Source of the DNA: Phoma sp. XZ068 | Lineage: Eukaryota > Ascomycota > Dothideomycetes > Pleosporales > Didymellaceae | Assembly: GCA_004835665.1 (NCBI GenBank) | Contig: RBKR01000020.1 | Coordinates: 558,001-622,000 of the forward strand | Length of the DNA stretch: 64,000 nt | Direction of reading: 5' to 3' | Part shown: one piece after another, positions 1 through 10,317 of the stretch | How the letters are laid out: every line of letters starts with the position of its first letter | Position numbering within the stretch: position 1 is the stretch's first letter | The notes under the pieces: model-generated | What the model was told of the DNA's origin: nothing | What the model saw: only the letters and a program-made list of their open reading frames with translations | Database searches by the model: none | Position numbers and translations under genes: made by a program

Positions 1-967
1 AAGTCTTCTACATCCTCACAACCACGATGCTCAAGATTTCCTTGGGTCTCTTCTTCTTACGCGTCCTTACCGAACGATGGCAGACAGTACTTTTTCATAC
101 CATCCTTGGTGTCAGTGCAACCTACGGCCTCTTCTACGTCTTCTCGACAATCTTTGTGTGTGGCGACCCAACAAGGCTTGCAGATACCTTTGTTGGTTCT
201 CAGAAGTGCCTTCCTGCCAGTTTCATCCTGGCCACTGGCTACCTTTATGGCATCATCAACGTTATTGCAGACTGGACCTTCGTTCTGATCCCCATCGCCA
301 TTCTTGTGGACAGCGACATCGACCGCCGGTCCAAGATCAGCGTAAGCATCGTCATGGGCCTCGGTGCCATTGGAAGTGTCTCAAGTATCCTTCGCATGGT
401 ATACCTGAAGGGTCTGCTTTTCTCCAGCGCCGGTGTTGGCCTAAATAGTACGTTACTCTCCTTTACATGCACCATGCATTACACGCATACTGACGCATCA
501 TAGGCAACGCAGTAAAAGCTACAATCTGGGCGACAGCTGAGCCGGGAACTGGTATCATTGCCTCTTCAATTGCCCTTCTACGACCACTGATCCGCAAGAT
601 CGCTTCAGACACACAAGAACGTGTCACCTCTTACAAGGTCCGGAAAGCTTCTCTTCCAGGCTCATCAATTAAGGCTTCCATCACCAGGCCTTTCAGGCTA
701 AAGGAGTCGGATAGCGACAGTATCATTGGTCTGACGGCTATTGAAACAAGTAAGACTTATGTAGAGTACAACAGGACTGGTGACGTAAATACGATGAAGA
801 AAGACAAGTGGAACAGGGAGAGCACGTATGGTGGGGCTAGGGACGATGATCCATGGAGCCCAACGGTGACCATGGGCAAGGCGAGCGTGCAGAGGGTTAT
901 GAGTGTGCAGATGATTAATGGAAGGGGCAGTCCGGCGCCACAGCCCCAGGGACGGCGATACATCTGA
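1..967 (+). CDS. Rhodopsin-domain integral membrane protein (PTH11-like), 5'-truncated by window edge
   Basis: This is the 3' part of a fungal multi-pass membrane protein with the rhodopsin-like domain common in Pezizomycotina. The reading frame is open from base 3 onward (..VFYILTTTMLKISLG), so the true start lies left of the window and the ATG at 27 is internal. Exons are 1-447 and 504-967; the 56-bp intron (GTACGT..ATAG) is supported by frame continuity across it. Several hydrophobic segments are visible, followed by the family signature IWATAEPGTGIIASSIALLR just after the intron. The remaining about 120 residues are a polar, Lys/Arg/Ser-rich cytoplasmic tail. Family members are usually annotated as integral membrane proteins of unknown ligand. 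Some PTH11 relatives act in surface sensing in plant pathogens, but nothing here shows that role. Confidence 0.85.
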
Positions 968-1366
968 ACATGCGAGGCGACTCGAATGAATTGACGAGGC
1001 TACTTATCTTTACATGTAATGTCTGTTGTTGGGCGTTCTGGTATACCCTGGTTATGTGGGAGGCTGGCACGCATCTGCCCTGAGAAAATAATATCCTTAT
1101 ATAATGCATCATATTGCTAATATTCCACCACGCTTTCCTTATAAAAGCATACGCAGACATGATATCCCAGGTTGGGTTCGTGGCTTTGAAAGAAGATGCT
1201 TGTCAAGGCGACTGGGCGAGGCTGGCTGCAAGTGCGGGATCCGAAGTTGGAGTTGGATCGGAACTACCTGGCCGCAGCTCCTCCACCACCCGTCTTAGCC
1301 CCATTCTCTACCATGACATAATTGCCCTCTCCACAACACAATGCGTCCTTTGCCGCAAGGGACAGC
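968..1366. other. Intergenic: 3' flank of the rhodopsin gene and PP2C leader
   Basis: No gene is supported here. The right end is the likely leader of the PP2C gene and contains an upstream ATG that overlaps its start, listed separately. Confidence 0.5.
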
Positions 1367-1445
1367 ATGTGGAAACCGTCAGTTCGTTTCTCTACAGCCA
1401 CTGGAAGGCCCCCCATTGCCTGCCTCACCTGCAATCGCACTCTGA
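1341..1445 (+). other. Overlapping out-of-frame upstream ORF at the PP2C start
   Basis: An ATG at 1341 opens a 34-codon frame ending at the TGA at 1443-1445. It overlaps the proposed PP2C ATG at 1367 in a different frame. If the transcript begins upstream of 1341, scanning ribosomes would meet this ATG first. It could lower PP2C translation, or it could be irrelevant if transcription starts downstream of it. Confidence 0.35.
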
Positions 1446-3214
1446 GCTCCCCACCCAGCTCCTTGACAGCTCCGCCCGCCCGCCAACGACGCTGCTTCCA
1501 CGAGTACTTCGTCACCCACATTCCCTCATCCTCGCTGCACCCAGATGCGGGGCCCAGGCTCAACCACAAGCTACCGCGCGACAAGAGCACTCCCCATGAG
1601 ACGAACGGTGACAACCGCTCGCCGGCTGCGGTTGTGGGCGCACACCGCGACATGACAGTAGTCCGGATACCACTTAAGAGCGCGAAACACCACTTCGGCG
1701 TGTCATTATCGCGCGGCTCGCGGCCATACAACGAAGATGCTTTCCAAGCCGGCACCATTGAGATTCCAGCCTTCGCCAAACGGCGCCCAATGTCCCTCAC
1801 TAGGAAGGGCGGGGCTGCGAATGAGGTCACACCTGCCGGCAGCGCCAGTGGAGACCCACAGGTCTTCTACTTTGGCGTCTTCGATGGACACGGTGGCGCA
1901 GTTTGTTCTGGCTTTCTGAGGGAGCAGTTGCACGACTACCTCGAAACCGCCACACAGCAATTCGAGCTGCAGAGCAGCTTGAGGAGGGCTGGACCCTCGC
2001 TGCCTGGAAGTCTACAGGACCCGAATACCTCGCCGAAGAGCCGTCATACAAAAGACAAAGAGAGTTTAGAAGCCATACAAACACACACGCCACCAGGCAT
2101 AGAGAAGATGCAGCCACCGAACGGCAAGGATCGGGGTGATCTGCCAAGCAAGGATCGAGACGGATCAATACCTGGTGATCCGCCCATTCCACAATCTGAC
2201 AGCATACGAAAGGCTGAAGAAATGGAGCGTGAATTGGTCAGAAACTGGAAGGAGCTTGTTGGGGGCTACTTCAGGCGCTTCAAGCCTGAGCATTTCTCTC
2301 TGTCTGCAGGCGGCAGAGGACATCCTCACGAGAAGGAGGTTACCACAACGCGCCACTCGCCAAACTCGTCGATATCTGAAGATACCACCGAGGGTGTTGG
2401 TATAGAAACAGTCTTGGAATACGCGTTCCTGAAAGCGGATTACGACTTCGTGGCTGCGCAAGTTGGCAAGAAAGAGGAAGACCCTGTTCGTGCTGATAAG
2501 GCTATCAACGATGACGATATCTTGGGCAAGCCCTCACGTGCAGGTCAGAACATTGGTGGCACGAAGCGCTTCAAGGGCGGCAGTACATGCAGTGTTGCTC
2601 TAATCTCGACTCCTACGCCCTCACCATTCTGGCACCCCTCCTCGCCTTCATCACTCATCACTGCACATGTTGGCGACACGAGGATATTACTCTGCAACAC
2701 CGCGACTGGACTTGCTGTGCCACTCACATCAAACCACCACCCATCACTGCCTGAGGAAGCAACGCGCCTGCGCCGTTTCGCCGCTGCCTTCGTCACCGAC
2801 TCATTCGGTGAAGAGCGCATTTCTGGGTTGGCCAACACTAGAGCCTTCGGTGACATGTCTTCGAAACGCATCGGCGTATCTGCTGAGCCTGAGATCCGAC
2901 GCGTCGAGCTCTCGCCTGCCGAGTATTCGTTTATGGTTCTCTGCTCTGACGGCGTCTGTGGCCATCTCTCTGACCAGGAGATTGTGGACATTGTGAAGGA
3001 AGCCAAGACTCCTGATCAGGGTGCTAGAGACCTCACAAGCTTTGCGGTTGAGACAGCAACGGGTAGTGAGGGCGCAGACAATGCGACTGGGTTAGTAGTT
3101 AGGTTAGGTGGTTGGGAGAGGAGAGGCGAGGGCGGATTGGGGAGCTTGGGTACCAAGGAAATGCGCGACTGGAGGAAGGAGGAAGCCAATGACCCTCGAC
3201 GAGGGAGGACGTGA
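1367..3214 (+). CDS. PP2C-type serine/threonine phosphatase, probably mitochondrial (Ptc6-like)
   Basis: Single-exon gene of 615 aa. The frame stays open upstream to 1322, but the first ATG is at 1367 and gives an N-terminus rich in Arg/Ser/Thr (MWKPSVRFSTATG..), typical of a mitochondrial presequence. PP2C metal-site motifs appear in order: SRPYNEDAF near residue 120, FGVFDGHGG near 170, a TAHVGDTR segment near 430, LCSDGV near 520 and GADNATGLVV near the end. The family is Mg/Mn-dependent and dephosphorylates Ser/Thr. A long hydrophilic insertion (about residues 190-330) separates the DGHGG motif from the rest of the fold, making the protein longer than a minimal PP2C. Yeast Ptc5/Ptc6 act on pyruvate dehydrogenase and mitophagy; assignment to that subgroup is inference from the N-terminus and overall pattern. 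Confidence 0.88.
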   Translation: MWKPSVRFSTATGRPPIACLTCNRTLSSPPSSLTAPPARQRRCFHEYFVTHIPSSSLHPDAGPRLNHKLPRDKSTPHETNGDNRSPAAVVGAHRDMTVVRIPLKSAKHHFGVSLSRGSRPYNEDAFQAGTIEIPAFAKRRPMSLTRKGGAANEVTPAGSASGDPQVFYFGVFDGHGGAVCSGFLREQLHDYLETATQQFELQSSLRRAGPSLPGSLQDPNTSPKSRHTKDKESLEAIQTHTPPGIEKMQPPNGKDRGDLPSKDRDGSIPGDPPIPQSDSIRKAEEMERELVRNWKELVGGYFRRFKPEHFSLSAGGRGHPHEKEVTTTRHSPNSSISEDTTEGVGIETVLEYAFLKADYDFVAAQVGKKEEDPVRADKAINDDDILGKPSRAGQNIGGTKRFKGGSTCSVALISTPTPSPFWHPSSPSSLITAHVGDTRILLCNTATGLAVPLTSNHHPSLPEEATRLRRFAAAFVTDSFGEERISGLANTRAFGDMSSKRIGVSAEPEIRRVELSPAEYSFMVLCSDGVCGHLSDQEIVDIVKEAKTPDQGARDLTSFAVETATGSEGADNATGLVVRLGGWERRGEGGLGSLGTKEMRDWRKEEANDPRRGRT

Positions 3215-4164
3215 GCTTCACGACGACGATCAGTTGATTTTGTCTTCAGTTTTCTGGTTCACGGCATCTTGCAGCAGCGTGGTTTGACCTTTTGGAAAGC
3301 TTAGCGCATTTGCATAGCTGGCGTTGTCGCGTGCTTTGCTTGTACATACTACCTACAGGTTCCTAGATTCTCACGTGCTATTTCACCGACATCTCTTGAT
3401 TCGTATATGGGAGTCCCCATAATGTCTAAGCTAGACGTATGTGGTGATGCTTCGCGCCTATGGTCCAATAATAGAGTCATGATTGGCATTGCGGCAGCCA
3501 CACGCGTTTAACAACGTGGATCAGGGGCACCGGACGACGATGTCGGGCGGTGGCAACGGCCGCATGGCAGATGCAACGAATTCAACAGGGAGGGGCCCAG
3601 GTACCAGCAACTGGCAACAGAACCCTTGAACGCTCAGGCTGCTCTAATTACACCGTTCGAGGGAACGTCCGGCGCAGGGTACAAGGCAGCCGCGGGGGAT
3701 TGCAGACCTGGAGAAAGCACGCCCCAAGCGAGCCAATGTGGTTGCCAGGCAAGCGTTGGCGCTGCCTTCCAGACGAACTGGTCACCGCAAGTGCCTGTGC
3801 ATGAGATGCAAATAATTTTCCAGAAACTTCCCTCTTTCACACCAAACATTGCCCGTCTGCTTTGTTTGTTGTTTTCGCCTGCCGCTAGCTTCTAATTACT
3901 CCTTTGCTTCGTTGACCGGCGCCGTAGTGGGGCACAATCCATCAGAACGAAAACTCCCGCGCAGCCAAACACGTGAATAGATCGGCCTGGCAACCTCGAC
4001 CTCTTTCGCTTCAAATTCCCTCCCTACACGAGCGCCCACCGCAACTTTCGCAGGCCTCACCCTATTCGCCGCACCGCCTCTCACACCTCCCGCCACTGCG
4101 GCTGTCTTATTTGTCCAGCTGCCCGATACCCCTCTTTGACTCTTTGAAGCACCCTCCTGCAATC
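3215..4164. other. Intergenic: PP2C 3' flank and KAP95 promoter/leader
   Basis: No gene is supported. The last 150 bases before the KAP95 ATG are pyrimidine-rich (for example around 4010-4030 and 4080-4140), as often seen upstream of strongly expressed fungal housekeeping genes. Confidence 0.5.
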
Positions 4165-7136
4165 ATGGATATCAACCAGGTGTTGGAGGGGACATTGTCT
4201 CCTGGTAAGCGGCCTCGCCCACGCCCCGTGAAGCTCTACACCGTTTACTAAGACCTCGACAGATGCCAGCACCCGTCAGAATGCGGAGCAGCAGCTCATC
4301 CAGGCCGCCGACTCCGACTTCGTAAGTGGGCCCCGCAGCGAGAAGGCTGCGCGTGCTCTCACTCAAACATAGCCACTAACGCTCGTGTCTCTCTCTAGTC
4401 CCAATACCTGTCCATTCTCGGCGGACAGCTCGCAGACGAAGCCGCACAGGCACACATCCGCACGGCCGCGGCCCTGGCGCTGAAGAACGCTTTCACAGCT
4501 CGTGAATACGCCAGATTACGTCAGGTCCAGGACCGATGGATCAACCTGAACCCCCAGATCAAGCAGGAGGTCAAGCAGATGGCTCTGCGCACACTGTCGA
4601 CACCTAACAAGCAAGTCGGTACCACCGTCGCCCAGCTTATTGCCTCGATCGCTGCGATCGAAATACCCCGCAAGCAATGGCCGGAGCTTATGCAAACCCT
4701 CGTCGAGAACGTTGGCCAGGGCAACGACAGCCAGAAGCAAGCCTCGCTAACCACGATCGGTTACGTGTGCGATACCGACGACATCGACCTGAGGGACGCA
4801 CTGGCACACCACTCCAACGCCATTTTAACCGCAGTCGTGCAGGGTGCCCGCAAGGAGGAGACAAACAACGATGTTCGAGTTGCAGCCATCCAGGCTCTCA
4901 GCGACTCGATCGAATTCGTACGATCGAACTTCGAGAACGAGGGCGAGCGCAACTACATTATGCAGGTCATCTGCGAGGCTACACAGGCGGAGGACACCCG
5001 CATCCAGCAGGGGTCTTATGGATGCCTCAACCGCATCATGGGCCTTTACTACGACAAGATGCGTTTTTACATGGAGAAGGCGCTTTTCGGCCTCACAATC
5101 CAGGGCATGAAGAGCGACGAGGAGGACGTTGCCAAACTTGCTGTTGAATTCTGGTGCACAGTGTGTGAGGAGGAAATCGCAATCGAGGACGACAACACAC
5201 AAGCACAGGCTGAAGGTTCTACTGAGCTGCGTGATTACTTCAACTTTGCCCGTGTTGCTACACAGGAGGTCGTCCCCGTCCTGCTTGAGCTCCTTGCCAA
5301 GCAAGACGAGGATGCTGATGATAACGAGTACAACACATCGCGCGCCGCTTACCAGTGTCTGCAGCTGTGGGCACAGTGTGTCGGCAGCGCCGTCATGCCT
5401 CCAGTTCTTGCTTTTATTGAGAAATTCATTCGCTCCGAGGACTGGCACTACAGGGACGCTTCGGTCTCCGCCTTCGGTGCGATCATGGAAGGCCCTGAGG
5501 AGCACGTCTTGGACCCCATTGTCAAGCAGGCTCTTCCCACGCTTATTGGCATGATGGATGACCAGAACATCCACGTTAAGGATTCGGCTGCCTATGCTTT
5601 GGGACGTATCTGCGAGGCTGTACCAGGCGCTCTCGATGCACAGCAGCACCTCCCTCCCCTGATTGGTGCTCTTTTCAACGGTCTTTCCAGCAACCCCAAG
5701 ATGGCTGCATCTTGCTGTTGGTCACTCATGAATCTGGCTGACAGGTTTGCTGGGGAGCCAGGATGCCAGAGCAACCCTCTTTCTGCTCACTTTGCTCAGA
5801 GTGTGCAGCACCTCCTACAGGTCACCGAGAGGGCCGATGCCGACAACCAGCTCAGGACCGCGGCTTACGAAGTGCTCAACTCTTTCGTGACAAACGCTGC
5901 TGCTGACAGCGTTCCTCTTGTCAACGAGCTGTCCAATGTCATCCTCGAGCGCCTGGAGAAGTCGATCAACCTCCAGACCCAGGTTGTCAGTGTTGAGGAC
6001 AAGCTTACCCTCGAGGAAATGCAGACCAGTTTGGCCAGCGTTGTTATGTCGATTGTTCAGCGTCTGGAAGGCGACATCAGGCCACAGGCAGATCGCATCA
6101 TGCAGATTCTGCTCGGCACCCTGTCGTCTCTTCCTCCTAAGTCAAGTGTCCCTGACACAGTCTTTGCTGCTATTGCTTCGATTGCCACTGCGCTGGACGA
6201 TGACTTCCAGAAGTACATGGAAGCTTTCTCTCCTTTCTTGTACAATGCCCTGAACAACCAGGAGGAGCCTGCTCTGTGCTCCGTTGCTATTGGTCTTGTT
6301 TCTGACATCACACGTTCGCTCGGCGAGAAAGTCCAGCCCTACTGTGATGCTTTCATGAACTCTCTGCTCAACAACCTCCGAGTAAGTTGTTACAAAATCA
6401 AAGTTTATTTGATTGATGCTAACCAATACCACAGAGCCCTGCGCTTGGCAACCAGCTCAAGCCTGCTATTCTGCAGTGCTTCGGCGATATTGCCCATGCA
6501 ATCCACGGTGCTTTTGAGACATACCTGGCTGTCGTTGCTCAGGTGCTTCAGCAAGCAGGTCAAGTTACTTTGACCACCGAGAACAACTACGAGATGATTG
6601 ACTACATCACATCATTGAGAGAAGGTATTCTTGATGCATGGGACGGAGCCATCAACGCCATGAAGGCAAGCAACAAGAACAACCTGCTTGTTCCCTTCCT
6701 TGACTCGATCTTTGACCTGCTCCGCACAATTCAGCAAGATCCCAACCGGACTGAGGCTCTCCTTCGATCGGCATGCGGTGTCATTGGGTAAGTCATACAG
6801 GATCCAGAATTTGTGTGTTCATTCTAACGTCGAGCAGTGATCTGGCCGACGCCTTCCAAAATGGTGAAGTTAGGGATTACTTCCGCCATGATTTCCTCAC
6901 CGCAATGGCAAGGGAAACTCGTGCGAACCAGGACTTCAGCGGACGTACACGCGATACCGCCCGATGGGCCCGCGAACAGATCAAGCGTCAAGTTGGTACG
7001 TTACATTGAATAGTTGGACCCTAAACAGTACCTCGCACGTCGTCGTGTCTGTTTTAGTTTCCAGCCCTCAACATATATTATCTAGAGCCGCACTAATCAC
7101 CCTAAAACAGGCGGCAACGCAGGCGTCATGGCTTGA
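4165..7136 (+). CDS. KAP95: Importin subunit beta-1 (karyopherin beta)
   Basis: Nuclear import receptor built of HEAT repeats. It carries cargo, usually via importin alpha, through the nuclear pore and releases it on RanGTP. Six exons give about 872 aa, the usual family length: 4165-4204, 4263-4321, 4399-6381, 6435-6787, 6838-6995, 7111-7136. The start MDINQVLEGTLSPDASTRQ matches the family N-terminus, and two short introns lie within the first 33 codons. Recognisable segments include the WPELMQTLVENV helix, a WHYRDASVSAFGAIMEGPEE repeat, the acidic stretch EDADDNE, and ALGRICE. The last exon encodes only a short Gly/Ala-rich tail (GNAGVMA) and follows the longest intron (115 bp). An ORF reading through the fourth intron (6382-6434) would give a false C-terminus. 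Apparent ORFs on the opposite strand are shadows. Confidence 0.96.
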
Positions 7137-8530
7137 GCTTCCGGTGCCCTTCCCTATGCCCTCAATACGCGGGCCCGAGATGGGGTTTAGTCGCAATGCC
7201 GAATGATCTCTCATTTGGCTTTTTGACTAAGCTAATATAGGGCTGACTACGACCCATTTCTCCAAACGCGTCGACGTCCACGAACGAGAGCCCAACCCGC
7301 CCACTGAAATCCTGCCGCTTCAGCATGCGTCTATTCGGTTTGGCAGTTGGGATTTCCCTCGCCCGGCGGTAAGAACACCATCACCACCACCGGGCCGCGG
7401 CGAGTTGCGCTCTTGGGCTCAGATAGCTTGTCAGACAACGACGCGCCGCAACTTGTCTCACCCGCTGTCTCGGTCTATGGAGTCAACACCCTAACCATCC
7501 CATCCGATCCCCCGCGAGTTCGACCCCCGCCCCAACCCCCCGGCACAAATTCACGACACTATACGCCCTCACCTTCGCCTCCACACCGTCACGCTTTGCA
7601 CGTCTCCGCAAAAGTCATGTAGCACCAGAAGTCTTGTAAGACGAAGCAGTAGACTGCTCGTCAGGAGAGTAAATTCCAATTCATTGATTAGGCTCATTCC
7701 CATGGCGTTTATACCAGCTTTGGCTTGACAGGCACTACTGCCTTGTAGTTGTGTTTAATGCATATCACAGATCTGAACAATGCTCACATGATGGTTGTAT
7801 GTATGTTGTCAATATGAGGTTCGCTACAAGCTCAGACGTGCAATTCGTGTGGCGGTCGGTGAAATGACAAGATAATGAGCCGTACCAAGAGGAATTATCA
7901 GATGGCGCTTGTTGGCGCTTATGCAGGTGCGGGCTTGGCTCCGCTCGTCGGCGTCTTGGTCCAAGATGTTGACCGGAGATTAATGACAGACCGAGGGTGT
8001 ACATTTCTTATGCAGTCAATTCTTGCTAGAGACTGCGAAGAAGATTCTACAGGGACGTTACGACTTAAAGGAGCTACAGAAAGGGCATACAAGCTCATTC
8101 TATAATAATGCTTATCGATAGCAAGCGCATAGGTTCACGGATCAGTGGCGATGAAGACGCCGAGGCAGTTCACATATGTTAAACAAAGCCCTGGAGGAGC
8201 CAGAGGTATTGACAGGCTCGGTCATCATATGGCATTATTAAACGGAACCAAAAGACGTGCGTTCCTTGGAAGCGGCGCCGCAGCGTACGTAGAGGGCACG
8301 CTTGCACCTTCCCTGCCATGATCTTCCCCACGTGGTGATCTTGGGCTTTGACGGCGTCGATCTTATTACACACACGCCTCCCGCAGTAATGGCACTCGTA
8401 TTTTCTTGACTACCCCTCTTCTCTCTCTTCTACAATAACTTCTTATCGCCTGGGAGTCTCTCTCCAGTTACAGCTTGTTTCAAAGCAGACCTTGTTTTGC
8501 TGAGATCGGCCGACCTCGTTTACCGTTGCC
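7137..8530. other. Intergenic, about 1.4 kb
   Basis: No supported gene. It includes the KAP95 3' flank, a C-rich stretch (about 7490-7560) and the promoter/leader of the downstream transporter, with a pyrimidine-rich tract near 8405-8435. Small ORFs here lack recognisable domains. Confidence 0.45.
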
Positions 8531-10029
8531 ATGTCTTCGGAACCGGACCTCCACCATGCCATCTCGATGAAACCACATCCCTTCCACAAACAGCCTGACC
8601 GTGTCGAACGTACAGCAAGCCCACACATCCACGCCGCCTCCACCTCACAGCTAGCCAGCGCATCTGAAGCTGCCACCCACAAGCCCAACGGCAACAGCAC
8701 AGCCCTTGAGACGACATCTACCTACGACCCGATCGCACGCCCCAGTCATGTCCTGAATCGCGCCGACAGCTCCAGCGATGTCGAATCACAGTCTCTCCCC
8801 CAATATACACCTGATAACGACCCATACCACCTCTCTTCGGCAATCAAGGCCGAAGATGAGCTCGCCCAGATCCGTGCGAACAGCTCGCGCAAGCGTGACG
8901 GTTGTGGTCCTATCAGCTTGAATAGCAAAGCACGCAGCTCGAAGAAGCTGGAGCAGTTCTACGAGGCACAAAACGAGAACATTGAGCGATTGTTGAAGCC
9001 CGTCGATGATCACCGCCGCGCAGCAAAGGAAGAAGGCGACGCGAACCACCTCAAGTACAAGATCGCCGTCATTGGATCTTTTGCGGCAAACGTCATTCTT
9101 GCCTGCCTTCAGCTCTACGCCGCCATTAGCTCAAAGTCACTATCGCTGTTCACCACCATGGCCGACTCGCTCTTCGACCCGCTGTCGAACTTGACCTTGA
9201 TCATGTGCGCCCGCGCCGTGTCGCGTGTAGATGCGCGCAAATTCCCCTCGGGCAAAGCACGCATCGAGACTGCGGGTAACCTTTCCTTCTGCGCCCTCAT
9301 GATCACCGTCTCCGTCGTCATCATTGTCGAGGCCATCCGCACCGTTGCCGAACACAGCGGCGCTGAGACAAATGACTTCTACCTGCCCTCCGTCATCGCC
9401 GTCGCCATTGCCTTCGCAACAAAGTTCAGCTTGTTCCTGTACTGCTGGGCTATCCGCAACAAGTACAGCCAAGTTCGCATCTTGTGGGAAGACCACAGGA
9501 ACGATCTATTCATCAACGGCTTTGGTATCCTAACAAGCGTGGGTGGTGCGAAGCTGAAGTGGTGGATCGATCCTATGGGCGCCATGATCCTGTCCGTTTT
9601 GATCATCTTTTTGTGGTCTCGCACAGCGTACAGCGAATTTCAGCTCCTCATTGGCGTCACCGCAGATACGAACATGTTGCAGCATATCACATATATCTGT
9701 AAGTATACATTCCCGCATTCATCTCTACCCCGTCCCTCCCACATAATCTCTTCCACAGCCTGAGGCAACATTACTAATACCCACCAGCAATGACACACTC
9801 CCCCGCCATCCGCCAAATTGATACCGTGCGAGCGTACCACTCTGGCCCGCGCCTCATTGTCGAAGTCGATGTCGTCATGGACCCCGAGAGCAGTCTGAGG
9901 GCTACGCACGACATCGCCGAGGAGCTGCAGATCAAACTTGAGAGTCTGCCGGATGTGGAGAGGGCGTATGTGCACGTTGATTACGAGACGGATCACAGGC
10001 CCGAACACTTCTTGAAGAAGGAGCTGTAA
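8531..10029 (+). CDS. Cation diffusion facilitator (CDF) transporter, Mn-type
   Basis: Metal/proton antiporter of the CDF family, 469 aa in two exons (8531-9698 and 9788-10029, 89-bp intron). Residues 1-175 form a hydrophilic Ser/His/Pro-rich cytosolic region. The membrane domain follows (first span at about 176) and a C-terminal cytoplasmic metallochaperone-like domain ends the protein (..GPRLIVEVDVVMDPESSLR..). The two metal-coordinating motifs are both DxxxD: D212-S-L-F-D216 in TM2 and D321-H-R-N-D325 in TM5. Zinc CDFs normally have HxxxD here, whereas DxxxD in both helices marks the manganese group. The likely role is Mn2+ loading of the secretory pathway or vacuole; compartment is inference. 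The gene converges on the acid phosphatase with only 288 bp between stop codons. Confidence 0.93.
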
Positions 10030-10317
10030 GATGCTTGTCTGATACAAGGCGGGTACTAGACTGTCACGTGTATGAGAGTCGATGACTTTGTATATAGACA
10101 AGTGTGATGAAGATAATGTTTAGGCAAGGCATAAAAATAAAATGATACTCTACTCTTAACATGTACCTTTGACTTTATATTGCGTGAGCTCTCGAACGAC
10201 CACTCACTTGATTATCAGCCACCCCAACTGAGTAATACATTTAACACTTCGAACATAACCCTATCTACTCCCAAGCCCTCATATACATTCCATCAGTCAT
10301 TCCACCAACACTTACCC

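Noticed and set aside
4825..5649. 274-codon minus-strand ORF
   Set aside because: Lies entirely antisense to the KAP95 coding exon and has no recognisable motif.
7490..7560. tRNA-like B-box (GAGTTCGACCCCC) near 7513
   Set aside because: No matching A-box, anticodon arm or acceptor-stem pairing could be found around it.
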